NCBI GenBank assembly: GCA_958439205.1
Contig: OY288189.1
Location: forward strand, 823,960-887,959
Source: an uncultured Allorhizobium sp.
Lineage (GTDB): Bacteria > Pseudomonadota > Alphaproteobacteria > Rhizobiales > Rhizobiaceae
DNA: 64,000 nucleotides
Direction of reading: 5' to 3'
This document shows, in pieces, positions 40,688-49,032 of the stretch (positions are counted from its first letter, which is position 1; each line of letters starts with the position of its first letter). Made by a program: the position numbers and the translations under genes. Below the pieces are notes generated by a model. It was not told where the DNA came from. It made no database searches and was given only the letters and a program-made list of their open reading frames with translations.

Positions 40688-41695
40688 CTACGATGGCTCC
40701 ATGCGCAACGGAATTTCCGAAATATGTATCTTGGACCCGGCGTCCTCCACGCCGGCCGCCTGCATGGCAGCTTGCATCGCTTCTGCAACTACATACGGAT
40801 AATTTGTAGGCCCAATGATGACCTGGCGAAGCAGGTTGGCGACGGTGAGGCCTTGGCTAGCAAAAGGGCCATCTCGGCGAAGTGACAGCTTTGTCACGAT
40901 CTGCGGTATTCCCCGTATGGTGCCTATATCGTAGCTAAGACCATCTGAGGGATCGACAAAGCGAGTATGCATCACTCGCCATTCTTCTTCCTCACGAAAA
41001 CCGTGATGCTTCGACGCTGTGGCAATCCGGCGAAGCAGCGAGCTGAAGTACCATGCGACGAGAGCTCTAGGCTGTGCGCCGATGAACTGCATACTGCTCT
41101 CCATCGCGGATGCGACTCCTTCTAGCTTCAGTTGGAGTTCAACTTCGGTGTCGTAGCTGACTGGGACGCTAAAGAAACTTGGGTCATCAACCAACTGTGT
41201 GAATGGTTCCGGATTAAGCACGAGCGCAACGCCGGCATAATTTCCCGTGTAAGCGCGCCACATGGATAACCGACCGTTTTGCTCTTTTTCAGGGCGGTGC
41301 ACCGACAGGCAAGTGACGTGGGTCCGGTTGACGAAGTTCCAGATCTTTTGCCGGAAGTCTGCGAAAACCTCATCAGCTATCCCAGCATGAACGCTATCGA
41401 GCATTTTACCGATCCGTCGGAGGGCCGGCTCGACATCGGTCTGCGATCCTGGCTGTAGGGATCTCTGAATAATAGATGCCCCGTACTGCACTTCCGCCAC
41501 GTCGTTCATGACTCTCGTGTTCCGGAGCCAAATCTCCCCCTTAAGGATGTTGAGCGCGTTCTCCGCGGTCGTGTAGTGCGCGAGCGTCTGGTTCTGGAAG
41601 AATTGCTTTCTCAGAGCATCATTCTCGCCTCCAAAAAACGCCCATCGAAGCCGAGTGTCCAAGTCGCTTAGCTCTGCTGCGTCTTTGAGTTCCAT
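40688..41695 (-). CDS. DUF2971 protein
   Basis: A 335-residue protein with the DUF2971 pattern: LAHYTTAENALNILKGEIWL, LRNTRVMNDVAEVQYGASII, then TCLSVHRPEKEQNGRLSMWR and a late EEEEWRVMH. The order HYT...LRN...NDxxE...SMW is diagnostic. The fold resembles ADP-ribosyltransferase-like domains in some analyses, and the family is common on mobile elements, so toxin or abortive-infection activity is possible but unproven. The ATG at 41695 follows GGGGAAG. Confidence 0.75.
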   Translation of the reverse strand: MELKDAAELSDLDTRLRWAFFGGENDALRKQFFQNQTLAHYTTAENALNILKGEIWLRNTRVMNDVAEVQYGASIIQRSLQPGSQTDVEPALRRIGKMLDSVHAGIADEVFADFRQKIWNFVNRTHVTCLSVHRPEKEQNGRLSMWRAYTGNYAGVALVLNPEPFTQLVDDPSFFSVPVSYDTEVELQLKLEGVASAMESSMQFIGAQPRALVAWYFSSLLRRIATASKHHGFREEEEWRVMHTRFVDPSDGLSYDIGTIRGIPQIVTKLSLRRDGPFASQGLTVANLLRQVIIGPTNYPYVVAEAMQAAMQAAGVEDAGSKIHISEIPLRMEPS

Positions 41696-41742
41696 GGTCT
41701 TCCCCAAACAAAACCGGTCCTGATTTGATCATTTGCGAGGAG

Positions 41743-42156
41743 TCACAAGTCGATCTCAACGCCGGTATGGTCCAGCAGCTTCTTCTTCAGAAATCCCTTC
41801 GCTAGTGCGGTCATCACGTCAAATGCCGCGCCCCCCATTGCGTTTGCTCCAGCCTTTGTCTTGGCCCAAACCTCGCTGTCTTTCACATTGTCGAGGAAGT
41901 CGTGGCCAGCCCAAGTGATTGCGTCCACCATAACGTCGCCGCCGCCCGAACGGTGGCCAACGGTTATTATACCGCCCTCTTCAAGAAGCTTGAGGTGGTA
42001 AGCCAATTTGTCAGCATCTTCGTCGGAAACAGGCGCATCTAAGTCAATCATCAGCGCACGAGCTGTGGAGCTCGACATTGTATTGAAGTGCGTCTGGCCT
42101 GCTTCAATCTTCAGCAACAGCTCCCGTATGAAATCCATATCCCGCTCAAGTCTCAT
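41743..42156 (-). CDS. DUF2513-like protein
   Basis: A 137-residue protein: RDMDFIRELLLKIEAGQ at the start, then AYHLKLLEEGGIITVGHRSG and AITWAGHDFLDNVKDSEVWA. This is the DUF2513 pattern, a winged-helix-like domain with a trailing helix found on phages and islands. It is probably a DNA-binding or regulatory protein. It lies 47 bp upstream of the DUF2971 gene on the same strand, so the two may be co-transcribed. Confidence 0.75.
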   Translation of the reverse strand: MRLERDMDFIRELLLKIEAGQTHFNTMSSSTARALMIDLDAPVSDEDADKLAYHLKLLEEGGIITVGHRSGGGDVMVDAITWAGHDFLDNVKDSEVWAKTKAGANAMGGAAFDVMTALAKGFLKKKLLDHTGVEIDL

Positions 42157-42543
42157 GGCGCGCCTCCCGTGCTACGATTGCCGCAGCGTTCCTCCGCCCT
42201 GCATGAGTGCAGGGGATGAATCAACGTTGCCTCGAAGATAGCAGCTTGAGATGCTCTTTGAATGCTGCGCTGAAGGAAAGTGACCAACAGGGACCGTATG
42301 AAGCACATGGCGCATGCGGGGCGCAGCACCCCGCTTTATCGCTCAACTTTGGTTGCGCCAGGGGGGGAGTCCTCTCTTTTCCTCGGGGCGATCGAGAAGC
42401 CTGAATTTCAAATACAAAACGGTAAGGGGCCCCTCGCATATCAGGCCGGCGCCGCTACCCTTTTAACGTTGTCTATCGATAGATCTCGACTCATTCGATT
42501 TCGCAGTGTTAGCAAATGCAGATTGCAACTCAGGGGGTACTCA
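42157..42543. other. Repeat-bearing region before the collagen-like gene
   Basis: No separate gene supported in 387 bp. It holds the second 45-bp repeat (42289-42333) and a G-rich segment at 42360-42390. The frame upstream of the collagen-like ATG stays open back to 42280 and reads through the repeat, so a longer product cannot be excluded. Confidence 0.5.
42289..42333. repeat. 45-bp island repeat, copy 2
   Basis: Partner of 31795-31839 (40 of 45 identical). Here the hairpin is longer, GCGGGG with CCCCGC. It lies 211 bp upstream of the collagen-like start codon. Confidence 0.75.
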
Positions 42544-43242
42544 ATGGCAGAGGGTCGGAATCTTCTCGACACAGTGGTTGGCATCGTTTCGCTGGCTGGT
42601 TTGCTGGCCGGTGGCATCTGGTATGCGACGGGCCTCCAAAGCCAGCTCGACGCTGCTCAGCGGGAGATCACCGAGCTCAGAACTAAGCTGGATACCGTAT
42701 CCACTCCAGGCGGGAGTGAAGGGCCACGCGGACCGAAGGGTGAGGTGGGCCCGGAAGGACCGCAGGGGCCGCAGGGACCCCGAGGCTTCCAGGGCGAGGC
42801 GGGACCGATGGGGCCGCCCGGGACGTCGGCTTCAGGATCCGGCGGGCTCACTGAAAGCCAGGTACGCCAGTTAATCCAACAGGCTCTTTCCAGCTTGCCC
42901 GCGTCCTCGTCGAGTAGTGGCGGTGGCAGCACGGTAAGCGTGGGCGGAGAGGATGTCTTTAACTCAGCCGGCTGCATTCCCGTTTCCGAACTCCGGAGCC
43001 TTCAGGTTTTGACTCTGAGAGAGGGGCAGGAGTTTTGCGAAGCTGACGGGCGGCTTGTCGCTAAAATCACTCTCATGAGGGATAGCGGTGCGTTCAGCTA
43101 CCAGCAGCCGGGTCGGGGTGTCGGCAATTGCAGTGTCAACTCTGGATGCACATTCCGATGGCTAGGGTCAAAACGGTATGTCTACGAACGATTCGGTCAG
43201 GATGAACGCGGCGGCGTAGCAATGCTCCGCTTGGCGGATTGA
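42544..43242 (+). CDS. Collagen-like membrane-anchored protein
   Basis: A 232-residue protein. An N-terminal membrane helix (about residues 8-27, TVVGIVSLAGLLAGGIWYAT) is followed by a short coiled coil (QLDAAQREITELRTKLDTV) and 12 Gly-X-Y triplets at about residues 60-98 (GPRGPKGEVGPEGPQGPQ and on). A Ser/Gly linker and a C-terminal domain with three Cys (GCIPVSELRSLQVLTLREGQ ... GNCSVNSGCTFRWL) end the protein. Coiled coil plus triplets suggest a trimer displayed in the periplasm. AGGGGG precedes the ATG. Bacterial collagens are frequent phage tail-fibre or surface parts. Confidence 0.78.
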   Translation: MAEGRNLLDTVVGIVSLAGLLAGGIWYATGLQSQLDAAQREITELRTKLDTVSTPGGSEGPRGPKGEVGPEGPQGPQGPRGFQGEAGPMGPPGTSASGSGGLTESQVRQLIQQALSSLPASSSSSGGGSTVSVGGEDVFNSAGCIPVSELRSLQVLTLREGQEFCEADGRLVAKITLMRDSGAFSYQQPGRGVGNCSVNSGCTFRWLGSKRYVYERFGQDERGGVAMLRLAD

Positions 43243-43605
43243 GGATCTAGCGAACTAATGCTGTTCTGACTGCATCGCGACAACGGTAAGCACCCCACCC
43301 CTCTTAAGCGCGCGGTAGGCTGACGATTGGGGATGCAACGTCCGAGAGGAAACCACGCGATGTGGCTGCGGAACGAGCATTGGCCACCGGCTGTAGGGCG
43401 CTTGGCAGGGTTCGCAACATGCTGAAGGCTGCAATCGGCTGCTTGATTGGGCAAATTATGAACGGGATTGTGCCGGACAAGAAGGCTGGGACGAATGGGT
43501 GCGAATCGAGCGAAACGCGGCCGATCGTTACCCATTTGTTACCCGGAGAGCGATTCCTCCGAGGTCAGCACCGTTTGCACGTCATCATAAGAACTTGAAA
43601 TTCAA
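43243..43605. other. Island right junction without supported genes
   Basis: Only a short frame at about 43419-43598 is open and it lacks support. The GTTACCC pair at 43527-43544 is the one clear element before the tRNA. Confidence 0.5.
43527..43544. repeat. Candidate integrase arm-type sites, right end
   Basis: GTTACCC at 43527-43533 and 43538-43544, 11 bp apart, in the same orientation and phasing as the left-end pair, 62 bp from the tRNA repeat. Confidence 0.55.
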
Positions 43606-43682
43606 TGGTGATCCCGGCGCGATTCGAACGCGCGACCCCCAGATTAGGAATCTGATGCTCTATCCTGCTGAGCTACGGGACC
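43606..43682 (-). tRNA. tRNA-Arg (anticodon CCT)
   Basis: A complete 77-base tRNA with encoded CCA. Acceptor GGTCCCG pairs with CGGGATC (one G·T), anticodon stem TCAGA/TCTGG with loop TTCCTAA, T-arm GCGCG-TTCGAAT-CGCGC. It is the insertion target of the island, whose right end begins inside it. Confidence 0.95.
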
Positions 43683-43748
43683 ACTTCCTCCTCCATACAA
43701 AAGCACAGGCTTCAAGCCAAGCAGTTTTGCGTGGTGGAAATGCCGTGC

Positions 43749-44912
43749 TCAGCGCGGCAGGCGCTGTTCGGCCAGCCGCACCCAGTAGGATATGCCAGCC
43801 GCGATCGCCTCGTCGTTGAAGTCGTAAGCCGGATTGTGAAGGCCGGCCGTCTCGCCATTGCCGATCATGATATAGGCGCCGGGGCGTGATTGCAGCATAA
43901 AGGCAAAATCCTCGCCGGCCATGCTCGGATCCACTTCGGTATCGACATTGTCGGCACCCACCACGTCGATCGCGGCACGCGCCGCATAGTCGGTCTCGGG
44001 GGGATGATTGACGGTCACCGGGCAGGCGCGTTCATATTCATAGTCGATCGTTGCGCCATGGGCCGCCGCAATGCCGTTTGCGATCTCGCCGATCCGGCGT
44101 TCGGCCAGATCGCGCACGCCTTCGTCGAGCGAGCGCACGGTGCCGGAGATGAAGGCCTCTTCGGGAATGATGTTGTGTGTCGTGCCGGCATGAAACTGGG
44201 TGACGGAGACCACGACCGAGCGCAGCGGATTGGCGTTGCGGGCGGCAATCGTCTGAAGGGCGCCGACGATCTGCGCGCCGATGACGATCGTGTCGGCCGT
44301 GTTGTGCGGTTCGGCCGCATGGCCCCCGAGGCCGGTCAGCTTGAGCTGGAACTTGTCGGGAGCTGCCATGATGCCGCCCTTGCGGATGGCGAAGGTTCCC
44401 ACCGGCTTCCCGGGCATGTTGTGCATGCCGTAAATCTCCGCGATGCCGAAGCGATCCATCATGCCGTCTTCGACCATGGCCAATGCGCCACGCCCGCCTT
44501 CTTCGGCCGGCTGGAACACGACGGCCACAGAGCCTGAAAAATTGCGGGTCTCTGCGAGGTATTTGGCTGCACCCAGCAACATAGCGGTATGACCGTCATG
44601 GCCGCAGGCATGCATGCGTCCTGCAATGGTCGAAGCCCAGGGCTTGCCGGTGATTTCGTCGAGCGGAAGCGCATCCATGTCGGCGCGCAGGCCGATGGTG
44701 CGGCCATCGCCGCCCGATCCCTTGATGATGCCCACCACGCCGGTGCGGCCAAGGCCGGTCACGACTTCGTCTACGCCGAATTCGCGCAGCTTTCCTTCCA
44801 CGAAGGCTGCGGTGTTTTCAACGTCGTAGAGGATTTCCGGATTGGCATGCAGATGGCGGCGCCATGCAGTGGCCTCCGTTTGGAGTTCGGAGGCTCGGTT
44901 CAGAAGAGGCAT
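43749..44912 (-). CDS. M20 family metallo-amidohydrolase (HipO-like)
   Basis: A 387-residue peptidase M20D/amidohydrolase. Metal-binding residues lie in CGHDGHTAMLLGAAKYL, PAEEGGRGALAMVEDG and near the end in DPSMAGEDFAFML. It hydrolyses N-acyl amino acids or hippurate-like substrates in the cytoplasm; the exact substrate cannot be told. Start LLNRASELQTEATAWRRHLH matches the family N-terminus. It is divergent from the D,D-carboxypeptidase gene. Confidence 0.92.
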   Translation of the reverse strand: MPLLNRASELQTEATAWRRHLHANPEILYDVENTAAFVEGKLREFGVDEVVTGLGRTGVVGIIKGSGGDGRTIGLRADMDALPLDEITGKPWASTIAGRMHACGHDGHTAMLLGAAKYLAETRNFSGSVAVVFQPAEEGGRGALAMVEDGMMDRFGIAEIYGMHNMPGKPVGTFAIRKGGIMAAPDKFQLKLTGLGGHAAEPHNTADTIVIGAQIVGALQTIAARNANPLRSVVVSVTQFHAGTTHNIIPEEAFISGTVRSLDEGVRDLAERRIGEIANGIAAAHGATIDYEYERACPVTVNHPPETDYAARAAIDVVGADNVDTEVDPSMAGEDFAFMLQSRPGAYIMIGNGETAGLHNPAYDFNDEAIAAGISYWVRLAEQRLPR

Positions 44913-45080
44913 TCTCTCGTCCTGGGTTCAGTCCTGGTCACGCACAACGCGCATCACGCGATTGTCGGACACGAATGTGCGCCTTTCAATTGACGTATTC
45001 AATGGGCTTTGCCATTCCTTCCCTACATAAGATCTCGTCATGTGTTAACGAGCGATCAGCCGAACAAGAGGATCGAAGTC

Positions 45081-46193
45081 GTGTTTGCGAAACGTCCCCG
45101 CATGTTGTCTTCAACCGGATCCGTCCGCCGACTGGCGGTCGCTGTTTCGCTGGTGGCAATGGTTCTGCCGGGTTTGGCCGTCGCCAATCCGATGATGGTC
45201 GTCGATGTCGGCAGCGGCCGCGTGATCGCGCATCAGGAAGCCTTCCGCAAATGGTATCCGGCCTCGCTCACCAAGCTGATGACGGCCTATACGACCTTCC
45301 GCTCGATGCGGACGGGCGAGCTTTCGCCCGAAACAGTCGTCGTCATGAGCAATCATGCCGCCGACCAGCCGGCCAGCAAGATGTATTTCAAGCCGGGCTC
45401 GAAGCTGACGCTCGATAGCGCCTTGAAGCTCCTGATCATCAAGTCTGCCAATGACGTGGCGGTCGCGATCGGGGAAACCGTGAGCGGCAGCGAGGGTGCC
45501 TTCGTCCAGCGGATGAACCAGGAGGCGCAGCGCCTCGGCATGACCTCCACGCGTTTCGTCAATCCCAACGGATTGCCGGGCAAGGGCCAGTTTACGACAG
45601 CCCGCGACATGGCGCTTCTCGCGGCAACCATCAGGCGCGAATTCCCGGAATATGCGGGCTACTTCGCGCTTGAAGGTGTGACGACGGGCAAGAAGGACTA
45701 TCCGAACTTCAATCTGCTGGTTGGCCGCTTCCCGGGCGCCGACGGCATGAAGACCGGTTATGTCTGCGCCTCCGGCTTCAACCAGGTGTCATCTGCCACC
45801 CGTAACGGCCGCACGGTGATTTCCGTCGTGCTCGGTGCCGACAGTCTTGGCGCGCGCGCAGACCTTTCCGCCGAACTCCTGCAGAAGGGGCTGACGACAA
45901 CGGTCGCCGGCAATCGGCTGGAGCAGCTCGCACCCTATGGTGAGGGGCTGGATCAGGTGACCGACATCAGCGCCGTAATCTGCAACCCGCAGGCGCGCAA
46001 GGTGAGAAGCGAAGGCCGCGACGAGGCCGGGCGGATGAAGCTGCTCTCGCCCTATATTCGCGAGATGGGACGCCCGCCGGCCATGAGCTTCGCCGGTTTG
46101 ATTCCGGGCAGCGAACCGGTCGAGACCAAGAAGGGGGCCGGCACGGGCGAGATCGCCAATGTGCCGATCCCCAAGCCGCGTCCCACCTTCTGA
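45081..46193 (+). CDS. D-alanyl-D-alanine carboxypeptidase
   Basis: A 370-residue penicillin-binding protein of the S11 family (DacA/DacF-like), trimming the terminal D-Ala of peptidoglycan stem peptides in the periplasm. After a signal peptide (about residues 17-41) come SxxK at Ser62-Leu-Thr-Lys65, SxN at Ser122-Ala-Asn and KTG at Lys224. The GTG at 45081 is preferred: AGAGGA lies eight bases upstream and the signal peptide follows. It has no obvious C-terminal membrane amphipathic helix. Eight bases separate it from the CobW gene. Confidence 0.9.
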   Translation: MFAKRPRMLSSTGSVRRLAVAVSLVAMVLPGLAVANPMMVVDVGSGRVIAHQEAFRKWYPASLTKLMTAYTTFRSMRTGELSPETVVVMSNHAADQPASKMYFKPGSKLTLDSALKLLIIKSANDVAVAIGETVSGSEGAFVQRMNQEAQRLGMTSTRFVNPNGLPGKGQFTTARDMALLAATIRREFPEYAGYFALEGVTTGKKDYPNFNLLVGRFPGADGMKTGYVCASGFNQVSSATRNGRTVISVVLGADSLGARADLSAELLQKGLTTTVAGNRLEQLAPYGEGLDQVTDISAVICNPQARKVRSEGRDEAGRMKLLSPYIREMGRPPAMSFAGLIPGSEPVETKKGAGTGEIANVPIPKPRPTF

Positions 46194-46201
46194 GCTGATC
46201 C

Positions 46202-47350
46202 ATGACCCAGACCCGCATTCCCGTTTCCATCCTCACCGGCTTCCTCGGCGCGGGCAAGTCGACGCTCCTCAACCGGCTCCTCAAGGATCCGGCGATGAAG
46301 GATGCGGCTGTCATCATCAATGAATTCGGCGAAGTCGGGATAGACCATCTCCTCGTCGAAGCGTCCAACGATGCCGTGGTCGAGCTCTCCGATGGCTGCC
46401 TCTGCTGCACCGTGCGCGGCGAGCTGGTCGATACGCTGGCAGAGCTGATCGATGGCATGCAGACCGGCAGGATCAAGCCTTTGTCGCGGATCGTCATCGA
46501 AACGACCGGGCTTGCCGATCCCGCACCTGTCATGCAGTCGGTCATGGGGCATCCCGCCGTCGCCCAGCATTTCGATCTGGATGGCGTCGTGACCGTCGTC
46601 GATGCGGTGAACGGGCTCTCGACCATCGATGCCTATCCGGAGGCCTACAAGCAGGTGGCTGTGGCTGACCGGCTGATCCTCACCAAGAAGACGCTCGCTG
46701 ACGAGGCGACGATCGCAGCGCTCACCCAGCGCCTGCGGTCGCTCAATCCGCGTGCGCCAATCACCGATGGTGACGCTGCGGACGCCGGCTCTGCTGCCAT
46801 GCTGGTCAACGGTCTCTACGATCCTGCAAGCAAGATCGCCGATGTCGATCGCTGGCTGAAGGACGAGATGGCGGCGGACGATCATCATCACCACGACCAC
46901 CACCATGGTCACGACCATCATCACGGCCATGGCCATGATCACCATCACCATGCGCACGACGTGAACCGTCACGGCGCCTCGATCCGCTCTTATTCGATCC
47001 TGAATGACGAGCCGATCGATCCGATGGCGATCAATATGTTCATCGATCTCCTGCGCTCGACGCACGGCGAAAAGCTGCTGCGGATGAAGGCGATCGTGGC
47101 GCTCACCGACCGGCCGGACAAGCCGCTGGTGCTGCATGGCGTGCAGTCGATCTTCCATCCGCCGGTGCGCCTGCCGGCCTGGCCAGAAGGGTCGGATCGC
47201 AAGACGCGGCTGGTGCTGATCACGAAGGATCTGTCGGAGAGCTATGTGCGCGACCTGTTCGGTGCCTTCACCGGCAAGCTTGCGATCGACCGGCCGGACC
47301 GCGCCGCGATGATGGACAATCCGCTGTCCATTCCCGGCTTCAAGTTCTAA
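46202..47350 (+). CDS. CobW/COG0523 family GTPase with His-rich stretch
   Basis: A 382-residue COG0523 G3E GTPase. Walker A is GFLGAGKST at about 13-21, the metal motif is Cys66-Leu-Cys68-Cys69 (GCLCC), and a His-rich tract (about 222-250, more than 15 His) precedes the C-terminal CobW domain. Such proteins are zinc or cobalt chaperones, including ZigA-like zinc-starvation factors and CobW of B12 synthesis. The neighbours give no direct cobalamin link; cobS/cobT lie 8 kb away. Its stop codon overlaps the convergent tusA-like stop. Confidence 0.88.
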   Translation: MTQTRIPVSILTGFLGAGKSTLLNRLLKDPAMKDAAVIINEFGEVGIDHLLVEASNDAVVELSDGCLCCTVRGELVDTLAELIDGMQTGRIKPLSRIVIETTGLADPAPVMQSVMGHPAVAQHFDLDGVVTVVDAVNGLSTIDAYPEAYKQVAVADRLILTKKTLADEATIAALTQRLRSLNPRAPITDGDAADAGSAAMLVNGLYDPASKIADVDRWLKDEMAADDHHHHDHHHGHDHHHGHGHDHHHHAHDVNRHGASIRSYSILNDEPIDPMAINMFIDLLRSTHGEKLLRMKAIVALTDRPDKPLVLHGVQSIFHPPVRLPAWPEGSDRKTRLVLITKDLSESYVRDLFGAFTGKLAIDRPDRAAMMDNPLSIPGFKF

Positions 47351-47601
47351 CCAGTCTCGGCCTGGGTCTCGGTCTCGCCCTTGCGGATGTGAAAGCGGTG
47401 GCCGCCCTCCAGCCGCTCCTGCGCCAGCAATTGGTGGCCGTCTTCATTGCAGAAATGCGGAATGTCGATGCCGGCGAGGGGATCGCTGGTCTCTACGATC
47501 AGTTCGTCACCGGGCTTCAAGTCGGCCATGCGGCGGCGCGTCTTCAAAACGGGAAGGGGGCATTTCAGCCCCCTCAGATCGTATGTCGGCGCCTCGGGCA
47601 T
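47347..47601 (-). CDS. TusA-like sulfur carrier / sulfurtransferase
   Basis: An 84-residue TusA-family protein. The motif LRGLKCPLPVLKTRRR holds the reactive Cys of the CPxP signature near residue 14. Members carry persulfide sulfur for tRNA thiolation or other sulfur transfer. The start at 47601 directly follows the transpeptidase stop on the same strand with a four-base gap, so the two may be co-transcribed. Confidence 0.85.
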   Translation of the reverse strand: MPEAPTYDLRGLKCPLPVLKTRRRMADLKPGDELIVETSDPLAGIDIPHFCNEDGHQLLAQERLEGGHRFHIRKGETETQAETG

Positions 47602-47605
47602 GCTC

Positions 47606-48850
47606 TTACCAGAGCTTCCAGAAAGGCTTCTTCGGTGCGACTTCGGGAGCCGCCTGTGCCGTCTGCGGTGCAGGGGCAAGCGGGTTCGGCTGCGGAACGG
47701 GGATAGCGGTTGTTCCTGGAGCCGGGGCCGCTGCCGTGGTGGCAGTAGTGGTCTGTGCGGCCTGGACCTGCGGATCGCCGTTCGGGTTGGTCGCCATCTG
47801 GTTGACGGCAGCGGTGCCGTTGGCGGGTGTCGACATTGCAGGGGGGACATCGTCGATGTCGAGCAGCTTGCCGGCCTTCAGGGCAGAACCCGTCGGTGCG
47901 AAAGCCAGATCATGCGAACGCGACTTGCGCAGGTCCGCCACCAGCGCCTTGCGTTCGGCTTCGGTCGGGTCGTACCAGATCTTGCCGTCGAATTTCTTCA
48001 GCGCCTTGGCATAGGCTGCGTCATAGGCCTCGTTGTAGCCGTTGAGCGCCACGGACAGGGCCGGAGGCGTGCTGACCGGCGGGCAGGCGCCCTGCGGATT
48101 GAAGCTCGATCCGGCCGGAGCCGTCTGGTTGAAGACATACTTCTTCTCGCAGACATTGACCTCGGGCGGACGCTTGGTCACTTCGAAATGGTCGTAGCCG
48201 ACCTTCAGCGTCTTCCAGAAATCATAATGCGGGCTGTGGCGGTGGCGCGCCATGTTTTCCGCCGTCATGCGGAACGGGAAAGCCTGCAGCTGAACTGCCT
48301 GCTGGCCGCCCTTGAAGGCGTCACGCGCGAAGGCATAGATTTCCAGCATCTGGGCATCGGTCATGGAATAGCAGCCCGACGATGAGCAGGCGCCATGGAT
48401 CATAAGATGAGAGCCGCTGCGGCCATTCGCACGGTCGAACTGGTTCGGGTATCCGGTGTTGATCGCGAGGAAATACTTGGAATTCGGATTCAGGTGATAA
48501 GGCGTCAGCGGATAGAAGCCTTCCGGCGCCTGGCGGTCGCCTTCCTTCACCTTCGGACCCAGCCTGCCCGACCAGGCACAGATGTCGTATTCCACGACCT
48601 TGTCGAAGCGGTTGTTGGTCTTTGCCTTCCAGACCTCGAGCTTGCCCTCTTCCTTGAAGATGCGGATCATGATCGGCGAGTTGCGATCCATGCCCTTCTT
48701 CTGGATTTCGGCAATCAGGCGAGCGGGCAGTGGCTGCGCGACCTTGTTGGATACCCGCGGCGTATCATAGGCCGCGCTTTCCAACGTGTCGTTGCAGCCA
48801 GCCAGGGCGGCGGCGAAAAACAGAACCAGGGCCGTCGATGTCAAGCGCAT
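47606..48850 (-). CDS. L,D-transpeptidase-family (YafK-type) lipoprotein
   Basis: A 414-residue protein with a lipoprotein signal (LTSTALVLFFAAALAGC, Cys19 of the 48850 start). The YkuD-type catalytic region has HGACSSSGCYSM, with the catalytic His and Cys of the YafK group. YafK cuts or joins peptidoglycan-lipoprotein links. The last ~90 residues are Ala/Pro/Thr-rich and probably disordered. The start at 48850 has GGAAAGAG upstream and a better signal peptide than the ATG at 48904. Confidence 0.85.
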   Translation of the reverse strand: MRLTSTALVLFFAAALAGCNDTLESAAYDTPRVSNKVAQPLPARLIAEIQKKGMDRNSPIMIRIFKEEGKLEVWKAKTNNRFDKVVEYDICAWSGRLGPKVKEGDRQAPEGFYPLTPYHLNPNSKYFLAINTGYPNQFDRANGRSGSHLMIHGACSSSGCYSMTDAQMLEIYAFARDAFKGGQQAVQLQAFPFRMTAENMARHRHSPHYDFWKTLKVGYDHFEVTKRPPEVNVCEKKYVFNQTAPAGSSFNPQGACPPVSTPPALSVALNGYNEAYDAAYAKALKKFDGKIWYDPTEAERKALVADLRKSRSHDLAFAPTGSALKAGKLLDIDDVPPAMSTPANGTAAVNQMATNPNGDPQVQAAQTTTATTAAAPAPGTTAIPVPQPNPLAPAPQTAQAAPEVAPKKPFWKLW

Positions 48851-49032
48851 GCGCGAACGCTCTTTCCAGGAACACATGTTGCAGCTCGAAACGAGCCTTT
48901 TCATGCGTAGTTTAGAACTGCTTTCTTCACAAATTATAAACCAATCGCCACCGATTTCGCCATTGGTCTTCCGGCGCTAGTCCTGCAAAGCGGCGGAGTG
49001 ATGGCGAATGGTCGCAGCCCTGAAGCGAAACC

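Larger units (their letters stand above)
21623..43651. mobile_element. Genomic island integrated in tRNA-Arg(CCT)
   Basis: A 22-kb element bounded by a 46-bp imperfect direct repeat (43 of 46 matches) of the tRNA 3' half. It begins with a tyrosine integrase reading inward and holds AlpA, replication-like, phage tail, defence-like and unknown genes; backbone synteny resumes on both sides. Coding style is visibly different: many short overlapping genes in the left half, more AT-rich DNA at 35-42 kb. Only a tape-measure and a tail-hub gene represent virion structure, with no capsid, portal or terminase. A phage satellite or remodelled prophage is the best fit; no relaxase or type IV secretion gene is present, which argues against a self-conjugating element. 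Confidence 0.85.

Noticed and set aside
43362..43598. Short frame between the collagen-like gene and the tRNA
   Set aside because: No ribosome site or family; it overlaps the GTTACCC repeats and looks like chance.
21623..43651. Integrative conjugative element
   Set aside because: No relaxase, coupling protein or type IV secretion gene was found; the HerA-like ATPase belongs to the YjgR/DUF853 branch, not the VirD4/VirB4 type.
46196..47350. CobW gene as dedicated cobW of B12 synthesis
   Set aside because: The His-rich tract and lack of adjacent cob genes make a zinc-chaperone role as likely; no gene symbol given.
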